From: Bowmanella dokdonensis
GTDB taxonomy: Bacteria; Pseudomonadota; Gammaproteobacteria; Enterobacterales; Alteromonadaceae
Length of the DNA stretch: 64,000 nt
Assembly: GCF_017254865.1 (NCBI RefSeq)
Contig: NZ_JAFKCV010000016.1
Coordinates: 1 to 64,000 of the forward strand
Direction of reading: 5' to 3'
Shown here: positions 1 to 5,929 of the stretch, piece after piece
How positions within the stretch are numbered: position 1 is the first letter of the stretch
How the letters are laid out: each line of letters begins with the position of its first letter
Program-made: the position numbers and the translations under genes
The notes under the pieces: model-generated
Databases searched by the model: none
The model's input: only the letters and a program-made list of their open reading frames with translations
What the model was told of the DNA's origin: nothing

Positions 1-90
1 GCCAAGTGGTATATCGAAGAGTATTACAATACAGTAAGACGTCATGGGACACTCGGTGGAGTCAGCCCCATGGCATTTGAAAAACAATAG
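1..90 (+). CDS. IS3-family transposase OrfB, C-terminal 29 residues (partial)
   Basis: Frame 1 reads through from the window edge to a TAG at 88-90. The visible peptide contains YYNTVRRHGTLGG followed by VSPMAFE, the conserved tail of the DDE integrase core of IS3-family OrfB proteins. That tail includes the YN..R.H..LG..SP..FE signature found just after the catalytic glutamate region. The catalytic DDE residues lie upstream of the window. The protein would catalyse cut-and-circularise transposition of its own element. Nothing here shows whether the full gene is intact. Confidence 0.8.
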   Translation, partial: AKWYIEEYYNTVRRHGTLGGVSPMAFEKQ

Positions 91-126
91 TTTGCAACCC
101 GTGTCTACTTTATTGGGGGCAGATCA
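1..126 (+). mobile_element. Right end of an IS3-family insertion sequence (truncated by window edge)
   Basis: The first 90 bases encode the C-terminus of an IS3-type transposase. A terminal sequence with the usual features of an IS3-family right inverted repeat follows at about 102-126: a G-run followed by CAGATCA, ending in the dinucleotide CA. The left part of the element lies outside the window, so target duplication and intactness cannot be judged. The exact outer boundary at 126 is inferred from the family's TG...CA ends. Confidence 0.75.
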
Positions 127-161
127 GATTATCTGCCAGTTGTCAACGGATTAGCTTGTTA

Positions 162-231
162 TCGTCCCTTGTTACTCGTTACTTGTTACTTGTCACCTGT
201 CCCTTGCTACCTGCCACTGCTCACTCCTCAC
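162..231. repeat. Ten degenerate tandem heptamers, consensus TTGTTAC
   Basis: From 162 to 231 the sequence can be cut without gaps into ten 7-base units: TCGTCCC, TTGTTAC, TCGTTAC, TTGTTAC, TTGTCAC, CTGTCCC, TTGCTAC, CTGCCAC, TGCTCAC and TCCTCAC. The first units are close to TTGTTAC and the later ones drift. The array lies between the IS3 right end and alr. Its last unit runs into the alr stop codon (228-230, minus strand). It has no visible coding role. It may be a slipped-strand relic or a structured 3' region of the alr transcript. Confidence 0.6.
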
Positions 232-1322
232 CGGACATACGTCCGCGGCATGCGCTGATTGATGCGGGTCAGCAGTTCGTAGCCTATGGTATTGGCCGAC
301 GCAGCTACCTCTGAGACCAGAATATTTTCGCCCCAGATTTCCACTGTATCGCCAATGCGCACCTGTGGCAGGTGCGTTACCTCCACGGCCAGCATATCCA
401 TTGACACTGCGCCGACCACTCTTGCCCGTTGGCCATGCAGAAACACCTCGGTGCTGCTGTTGATCAGCCTGGGGTACCCGTCCGCATAGCCGATGGCCAG
501 GGTGGCGATCAGGCTCTGGCCTTCCGCCTGCCAGTACGCCCCATAACCTACTGTTTCCCCTTTTTGCAGGGTATGCAGAGCCATCACCTGACTGGTTACT
601 GTCATGGCCGGTTTAAGACCCAGTTCAGAGGGGGATTTGCCGGGCACGGATGAGCAGCCGTACAGCATGATACCGGGCCGGTTCCAACCATTGACGGCAT
701 CAGGCAGGCCAAGGAGGGCGGCGCTGTTGGCCAGGCTGAACTCACACCCGGTCCCGGCGACCAAATCCAGCAGTTGTTGTTGTTGCAGGAGGTTCATCTG
801 TGACTGCTCCTGCTCGGCGCAGGCGAAATGGCTGCAGACAACGGGCTTTCCCCGCACCTGGGACATGGCGCTCAGCCTGGGCAACCAGGACTGCAACTGC
901 TGCTGATCGAGTCCCAGCCTGTGCATGCCGGTGTCCAGTTTCAGCCAGCAGTTTACCGGCTTGTTCAGGCTGACCTTTTCCAGCATGCGTAATTGATGCT
1001 CAGAGTGAAACATCAGCCAGAAATTATGCTCTGCCGCCAAGGCCAACTCCCCGGGCTGAAAAATCCCTTCCAGCAACAAAATGGGCTTGCTTATGCCCTG
1101 CTCCCGCAGGGCAAGGGCCTCATCCATAAAGGCCACCGCAAAGGCAGGCACGTGGGGCTCGAGATAGCGCGCCACGTCCACTGCGCCATGGCCATAGGCA
1201 TTCGCCTTGAGCACCGCCATGGCCTGCCCGTTGGGCGCAAGTTGCATAACCCGTTGATAATTATGCAGGATAGCCGGCAAATCGATTCGGGCGGACGTGG
1301 GACGATAATGCATGTTGCGCAA
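228..1322 (-). CDS. alr: Alanine racemase
   Basis: PLP-dependent cytoplasmic enzyme interconverting L- and D-alanine, either supplying D-Ala for peptidoglycan or turning salvaged D-Ala into usable L-Ala. At 364 residues it is the normal size for the family. The PLP-binding motif VLKANAYGHG places the Schiff-base lysine at residue 39. The second catalytic residue, the tyrosine of GYGAYW, is at residue 260. The conserved GYADGYPR and SMDML segments follow. Translation could begin at the first Met or at Met4 (MHYRPT); the latter matches the usual short N-terminus. It is divergent from the L,D-transpeptidase-like gene. Its usual gammaproteobacterial neighbour dnaB is absent, and the surrounding muropeptide genes suggest a catabolic role here. 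Confidence 0.95.
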   Translation of the reverse strand: MRNMHYRPTSARIDLPAILHNYQRVMQLAPNGQAMAVLKANAYGHGAVDVARYLEPHVPAFAVAFMDEALALREQGISKPILLLEGIFQPGELALAAEHNFWLMFHSEHQLRMLEKVSLNKPVNCWLKLDTGMHRLGLDQQQLQSWLPRLSAMSQVRGKPVVCSHFACAEQEQSQMNLLQQQQLLDLVAGTGCEFSLANSAALLGLPDAVNGWNRPGIMLYGCSSVPGKSPSELGLKPAMTVTSQVMALHTLQKGETVGYGAYWQAEGQSLIATLAIGYADGYPRLINSSTEVFLHGQRARVVGAVSMDMLAVEVTHLPQVRIGDTVEIWGENILVSEVAASANTIGYELLTRINQRMPRTYVR

Positions 1323-1354
1323 ACCTTAGAGGAATTTCTTAACCTGACATCAAA

Positions 1355-1401
1355 GGAATATTAATTTACTAACAAAAACAAATTAAGCAATATTTTATTC
1401 C
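1355..1401. promoter_or_regulatory. Divergent alr / L,D-transpeptidase promoter region with paired AT-rich GGAATA motifs
   Basis: The short gap between alr (minus) and the transpeptidase-like gene (plus) holds GGAATATTAATTT at 1355-1367 and, in the opposite orientation, AATATTTTATTCC at 1389-1401. Similar elements occur upstream of both TonB receptor genes and the antiporter/dipeptidase pair. A regulator site, perhaps for the RpiR-type protein encoded at 2230-3033, is an inference. In AT-rich spacer some matches are expected by chance. Confidence 0.35.
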
Positions 1402-1459
1402 TATGCGGGAATGTTCTATTATCAGGCTAATCGAGCTTTGGGTTAAAGAGGTAATACTG

Positions 1460-2212
1460 ATGAATCGCTGGAAATGCCGTTTTCTGGCCGCTCTGCTACT
1501 GACGGGCAGCCAGTCGCTTTTTGCCCAGTCTGAGGACTGGCAATTGCCTGGGGATGTCGAACAACTGGTAGTGGTGACCACGCCTGACTGGCAGGCCATC
1601 CAGGGACAGTTACGTACCTTTGAACGCACGGAAGCCGGCTGGCAGCAGGCCGGCATTCAGTCTCCGGTGACCATAGGCCGTACCGGCCTGGCCTGGGGAT
1701 TAGGTCTGCACCCCATCCAGGAAGGCAGGCAGAAGCAGGAAGGTGACGGTAAGGCGCCAGCGGGCGTCTTTGCACTGACCCAGGCCTTCGGCTATGAGGC
1801 GCTGAAGGGCCTGGATATGCCCTATCAACAGATGCAGGCCAGTCATTATTGCATGGACGTCAAAGGCTCACCCTATTACAACCAGATAGTGGATGCCGAC
1901 AAAGTCGGCAAAGAGGCGGTAGAAGGTTCATCAGAAGGCATGCGCCGGGATATCCACTACGGTGACAGCCTGTACAAGCAGGGGGTGGTGGTGGCCCACA
2001 ACCCAGCCAATGTATCCGGCGCCGGCAGTTGCATTTTCTTGCACCACTGGCGCGGGCCGGATAAACCCACTGCCGGCTGTACCGCCATGCCTGAAGACAT
2101 TATGACCCAACTGCTGAACTGGCTGGTCAGCGAAGAAGCACCCGCCATGGTCATTCTTCCACAGGATGAATATAAAAGATTGCAGGACCACTGGCGGTTA
2201 CCGGCGCTGTAA
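1460..2212 (+). CDS. Secreted L,D-transpeptidase-like (YkuD-fold) protein
   Basis: The start is placed at the ATG at 1460 because it follows an AAGAGGT ribosome-binding site and opens a clean signal peptide (MNRWKCRFLAALLLTG, cleavage probably after SLFA). An upstream in-frame start at 1403 would add 19 residues before the signal sequence. The mature part has the YkuD/ErfK-like catalytic signature near the C-terminus: a His in FLHHWRG, then Ser/Gly and the nucleophile in PTAGCTAMP. This corresponds to the H...S.GC motif. The family acts on peptidoglycan stems in the periplasm by forming or breaking L,D bonds. It is convergent with the regulator gene, with a hairpin over its stop codon. Confidence 0.85.
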   Translation: MNRWKCRFLAALLLTGSQSLFAQSEDWQLPGDVEQLVVVTTPDWQAIQGQLRTFERTEAGWQQAGIQSPVTIGRTGLAWGLGLHPIQEGRQKQEGDGKAPAGVFALTQAFGYEALKGLDMPYQQMQASHYCMDVKGSPYYNQIVDADKVGKEAVEGSSEGMRRDIHYGDSLYKQGVVVAHNPANVSGAGSCIFLHHWRGPDKPTAGCTAMPEDIMTQLLNWLVSEEAPAMVILPQDEYKRLQDHWRLPAL

Positions 2213-2221
2213 GAGCGCCGG
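2201..2221. terminator. Perfect 8-bp hairpin over the end of the transpeptidase-like gene
   Basis: CCGGCGCT (2201-2208) pairs with AGCGCCGG (2214-2221) around a 5-base loop that contains the stop codon. It lies between two convergent genes, so it may end transcription in either direction. There is no clear T-run, so intrinsic termination is uncertain. Confidence 0.5.
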
Positions 2222-2229
2222 CAATATTG

Positions 2230-3033
2230 TTACTTCTCAGAACTGATCTGGCGGCTTCGTTGCAGCGCCAGGATCAGCAGGTCCACCAGATAAGACAGGT
2301 TGATGGCCTGGGGGGGCAGCAACAGTTGCGGTACGTGGTTGTCCACCAGCATCTGCAGGGTGATATCGCACAGGCTGGGCAGTTTAGTATCGCCGTACTT
2401 GCAGATGCCGATCACCTTATTGCGATGGCTGCGGTTCAGCCGAACCAGCTCCTGCAGATGTTCGTCGCATTCCTCCAGACTGATAATGACCAGCACTTTG
2501 CCTGGCTGGACCTGATCCGCCAGCAATAAGTCCAGGCGCGAGTCTGTCACGTGCTGGACCTGTTTTTTCATCTGGCACAGCCCCTGCGCCAGCCGGGTGG
2601 CCGGATAACGTCCCTCGCCCCGCCCCTGTACCTGTATCCACCTTGCTTCATTCAGTACGCTGACCGCATGTACAAAGGTGTCAGAGGCTTCCACCTCGGC
2701 CAGATAATCGATGGTCTTAAGGGATTCCTGGCGAATAAAGTCGGTAATGGATTCCTGCTGCTGTGAATTGTCGAACAGACTGGTGTGATTCTGCAGGCCG
2801 ATGCCGCGGGCCAGGCTCTCATTGACCGCCAGTTTCAGGTCCGGGTAACCCCGGTAGCCCATTTTCTGGCTGAATTTAACCACACTGGACTGACTGACGC
2901 CCACGGCGTTGGCCAACTGCTGCGAAGAGTAATCCCGCAGCAGGTGGGTGTTATCCAGAATAAAGTCTGCCAGCTTCTTTTCGCTGGAGGACATATTGTC
3001 GCGCATGGCTTGCATCTTCAATAAACAGGTCAA
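2230..3033 (-). CDS. MurR/RpiR-family transcriptional regulator
   Basis: The N-terminal helix-turn-helix (residues about 1-80) includes SEKKLADFI and VSQSSVVKFSQKMGY, closely resembling E. coli MurR, which controls murQ-murP-yfeW. The C-terminal half (about 120-260) is a SIS sugar-phosphate-binding domain (IQVQGRGEGRYPA, VLVIISL). MurR responds to MurNAc-6-phosphate; the ligand here is unknown. The first Met is chosen because MTCLLKMQ aligns in position with the E. coli start. Next upstream on the same strand is the amidase/YfeW-like fusion, so the E. coli pairing of MurR with YfeW is kept. No murQ or murP is present in the window. Confidence 0.88.
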   Translation of the reverse strand: MTCLLKMQAMRDNMSSSEKKLADFILDNTHLLRDYSSQQLANAVGVSQSSVVKFSQKMGYRGYPDLKLAVNESLARGIGLQNHTSLFDNSQQQESITDFIRQESLKTIDYLAEVEASDTFVHAVSVLNEARWIQVQGRGEGRYPATRLAQGLCQMKKQVQHVTDSRLDLLLADQVQPGKVLVIISLEECDEHLQELVRLNRSHRNKVIGICKYGDTKLPSLCDITLQMLVDNHVPQLLLPPQAINLSYLVDLLILALQRSRQISSEK

Positions 3034-3083
3034 AGTGACTCCCTACTAGCGCTGTTCTCGCTTCTGCCATTGTTATTGTTATG

Positions 3084-3107
3084 CCCCTTTTTGACGTTCA
3101 AAAGGGG
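3084..3107. promoter_or_regulatory. Inverted repeat upstream of the RpiR-type regulator
   Basis: CCCCTTTT (3084-3091) and AAAAGGGG (3100-3107) form a perfect 8-bp inverted repeat with an 8-base spacer, about 50-75 bp before the regulator start. It has no T-run in the minus direction, which favours an operator or 5' leader hairpin over a terminator. An AAAAAATATCC element at 3193-3203 in the same spacer resembles the motif in the other promoter regions of this locus. Confidence 0.35.
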
Positions 3108-3258
3108 GTAACTGCCTAGCATAACGCTTTTTCAATTCTGGTCACCCCACAAATTGCACTCTCCGGCGATTTTCCTTTGACAAAAGTGGAAGAAAAAATA
3201 TCCAGTGTCGCCTTTTGCCTGACAGACGCAATCGCGCACAAACTGCGGGCTGTCTGAC

Positions 3259-5712
3259 TTATTCATGCAGTACTGCCTCGTAGACCAGGCTGACAATACT
3301 GCCGTATCGACCCAATTCGTACTCATCACCGGCAAAAACCAGGTTTTTGTCTTCTTTCTCTGTAATGTGGCTGTGCTTGCGGTTGGTCAGCAACACAATG
3401 GCCAGGTCATAAGCCGGATCGACTACCGTCACCGTGCCGGTCCAGCCTGTGTGGCCGATGGCCTGGGGGCTGGCATAGGGGCCGAAATGCCAGCGCCGTT
3501 CACCATTGCCGGCCCGGCGCCAGCCGAGTCCCAGAGTGATATCGGCATCGGAGGCCTTGCTGAACTGGTCAAGCACAGAAGGGGAGAACAGTTGCGTGTC
3601 ACCATAGCCGCCGCGATTGAGCAGCACCTGCATCAGCACGCCCATATCGCCGGCTCGGGAAAACAAACCCGCATGCCCCGATACGCCACCCATTGAGTAA
3701 TAGGCTTTTTCGTCGTGGACCTCGCCCTGCAGTACATAGTTGCGCACATTGTCGAACTGCAACCGGCCGCCGCGGGTATTGCCCTGAATCTCAGTGGCGG
3801 CAAACTGGCCTTTCACAAAGCCCTTTTTGAGGGGATTGAACAGGGTATGACTGAGCCCCAACGGCTGATAGAGCTGGGTTTCCACATATTTATCCAGTGC
3901 CATGCCGGTAATGCGTTCAATCAGTATGCCCAGAATCATGTAATCCGTATCGCTGTAGACGGGTCGGATGTCCCTGCCCGTCTCGAACGGTACCCGGGTC
4001 AGTAACAGCTTTTCGGTGTGGCTCTTGGCCTGGGAGAAAAACGTTTCTCCCAGTTCATTGTCGCGGGTAAAGAATCTGACCTCCGGGCCGTAGCCGGCCG
4101 TATGGGTCAGCAGGTCTTTGACCTGCCTGGCGCCCCGGCCGCCGCCGGTATACTCGCCGATATAGGTGGAAATGGGCTGGTTAAGATCCAGCTTACCTTC
4201 GGTGACCAGTTTCATCAGGGCGAAGTTGGTGGCATACATCTTGGTATTGGAGGCCATGTCGAACAGGGTATCGACACGCATGGGCAGCGGGTTGGCAAGG
4301 CGCACTCCGCTTTGGTCAAAAAGTTGCTGATAGCCGTAGGCCGACTCCTTAACTATCTTGCCGTCTTTGACCACCAGCAACACGGCGCCTGGGAACCCCT
4401 GGGCAATCTCATCCCGGATCAGGTCATCCACGGCGGAAAAGTCGTAGGGTTTGCCGGATAGGGGCTCGAGTCGGGGATAGGGAATACGGATACGCAAACT
4501 GGCGCCCTCAGGCTGGACATTCTCCACCCTGAGGGTATTAAAACCTTCGCGGGTCCGCCTGGCCAGGGAATACTGGTATTGTTGGTTGAGGTCAAAGGGC
4601 TGGGTGATATTCAGCTTTTCGCCGTTGATATAAATGTCCGCCTGGGTGGCCTCCAGGCTGTCGATAATTATCTCCCCCCGGCCGGCATAGGCCTTAAAAA
4701 GGCGTCTGTCATTAACCCACTTTCGCTCACTTGGCTGCGGCTCAGGGAAAATCTCATCCACCTGGCCGAGCATGACCTGAGGGACTTTCTCGTCTGCGGG
4801 CACCAGCTCAAGCTCATAGCGGGCCATCAGGGCTGCCAGTTTATCCGGGAAATACTTGTCCAACAGGGCAAACAAAGTGGCGGCGGTTTTATCTGTGGCC
4901 TCCCCTGTCACATGCCAGGGCAGAAAATGCATCTGGAAGGCGGACAGGGTATCGATAGTCTGCCTGTCGATGCGGCCGGTTTCGCTGATGCCGTAGCCAT
5001 AGCTGCGCAGGGCCCGTTGCATCAGGCCCAGGGAGGGCGGCGCCAGGCTGAATATCTGCCAGTAATGGTTAACGGTGTCGTTGTCATACCAGGCGCCGAT
5101 GCCTTCTTTGTAGAGCTGGTACCAGGGAAAGCGTGGACCCGGGTCGTTTTTGCGGCTGGGGGTGATATCCGAATGGCCTATGACCTGGGTGGGGCCGATG
5201 TCCGGATGCCTGGCCAGGATCTCTTTGGACAGTTTGACCAAAAGCTTGATTTGTTCCGGATCGTAATCGGGGAAGAGACACAGGCGCCCATCGCCGTGCT
5301 CGGCGCTGGCTGCCGGATCCATAAAATGATGGCCCATGGGCCGCTCACAACGGGGCACATTGACGATTTCGATGCCGATGGACTGGTCGTTCAGATCCTG
5401 ACGGCCCTGCCAGTAACTGCTGCCGGCGTGCCAGGCCCGGTCCTGTTCATCCACCAGTTGAAACACTTTAAGTTCATCGTGGGGATAGCTGGCATCGAAG
5501 CGCTCTGGAATCAGGTAGTGGGAGCTCACATGCCGGCCCTCCACCAGCGCCCCTACTGACGCTTGATAATCAATAGCGGTGAAGTGCATGACCAGAAATT
5601 GCACCCTGTGGTTGTAACTCTGCGAGGGCAACTGGGTGACATCGAAACTGGCACAACCTCCCAGCAGCACAAGGAACCCCACCACTACACTTCTGATCCG
5701 AACCACTCGCAT
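3259..5712 (-). CDS. Lipoprotein fusion: AmiD-like N-acetylmuramoyl-L-alanine amidase + YfeW-like serine hydrolase
   Basis: An 817-residue lipoprotein; LVLLGGC gives a lipobox with Cys at about 20. Residues about 35-210 form an Amidase_2 domain with likely zinc ligands in VMHFTAID and in HSDITPSRKNDPG, as in E. coli AmiD. A short peptidoglycan-binding-like segment (about 225-290) follows, then a beta-rich linker (about 335-420). From about 425 to the end there is a class C beta-lactamase/PBP-like hydrolase with SNTK as the SxxK motif, a Tyr in YSDTDY, and HTGWTG in place of KTG. AmiD removes stem peptides from muropeptides; YfeW is a PBP4B-type protein in the MurR regulon. Both activities would sit on one periplasmic outer-membrane lipoprotein. 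The fusion is unusual. Confidence 0.88.
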   Translation of the reverse strand: MRVVRIRSVVVGFLVLLGGCASFDVTQLPSQSYNHRVQFLVMHFTAIDYQASVGALVEGRHVSSHYLIPERFDASYPHDELKVFQLVDEQDRAWHAGSSYWQGRQDLNDQSIGIEIVNVPRCERPMGHHFMDPAASAEHGDGRLCLFPDYDPEQIKLLVKLSKEILARHPDIGPTQVIGHSDITPSRKNDPGPRFPWYQLYKEGIGAWYDNDTVNHYWQIFSLAPPSLGLMQRALRSYGYGISETGRIDRQTIDTLSAFQMHFLPWHVTGEATDKTAATLFALLDKYFPDKLAALMARYELELVPADEKVPQVMLGQVDEIFPEPQPSERKWVNDRRLFKAYAGRGEIIIDSLEATQADIYINGEKLNITQPFDLNQQYQYSLARRTREGFNTLRVENVQPEGASLRIRIPYPRLEPLSGKPYDFSAVDDLIRDEIAQGFPGAVLLVVKDGKIVKESAYGYQQLFDQSGVRLANPLPMRVDTLFDMASNTKMYATNFALMKLVTEGKLDLNQPISTYIGEYTGGGRGARQVKDLLTHTAGYGPEVRFFTRDNELGETFFSQAKSHTEKLLLTRVPFETGRDIRPVYSDTDYMILGILIERITGMALDKYVETQLYQPLGLSHTLFNPLKKGFVKGQFAATEIQGNTRGGRLQFDNVRNYVLQGEVHDEKAYYSMGGVSGHAGLFSRAGDMGVLMQVLLNRGGYGDTQLFSPSVLDQFSKASDADITLGLGWRRAGNGERRWHFGPYASPQAIGHTGWTGTVTVVDPAYDLAIVLLTNRKHSHITEKEDKNLVFAGDEYELGRYGSIVSLVYEAVLHE

Positions 5713-5731
5713 TTGCCTCTCTCATACCTTT

Positions 5732-5758
5732 GACTGACGCTGGCAAGGGTCAGTCTAT
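5732..5758 (-). promoter_or_regulatory. Probable promoter/operator of the amidase-hydrolase fusion gene
   Basis: Upstream of the start at 5712, GACTGAC (5732-5738) and GTCAGTC (5749-5755) form a perfect 7-bp inverted repeat. It overlaps a minus-strand TATAGA that could serve as a -10 element (5753-5758). The arrangement suits a repressor site or an early transcript hairpin. The -35 element is not obvious. Confidence 0.35.
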
Positions 5759-5855
5759 AACAAACTCTTGCAGCAGGGCTCAGCAGCCTCACTGCGGTGC
5801 AGAGTCGCCGGTGAATGCTCCCTGCAACACCGGCATACCATCCCTCCCTGGATAC

Positions 5856-5880
5856 AAAAATCCCCGCCGGGGCGAGGATT
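5856..5880 (-). terminator. Rho-independent terminator of the first TonB receptor gene
   Basis: Read on the minus strand, AATCCTCGCC pairs with GGCGGGGATT (one T-G pair) across a 2-base loop, and a run of Ts follows (the A-run at 5856-5860). It lies about 50 bp after the receptor stop codon and separates it from the downstream fusion gene. Confidence 0.8.
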
Positions 5881-5929
5881 CAGATTAAAGGGTTGGCAAA
5901 ACCTCCCTGTTCTGCCTCAGGACACCCGG

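Noticed and set aside
4579-5559. A 326-codon plus-strand open frame inside the amidase/hydrolase fusion
   Set aside because: It is antisense to a gene with clear amidase and hydrolase motifs and shows no domain or signal of its own.
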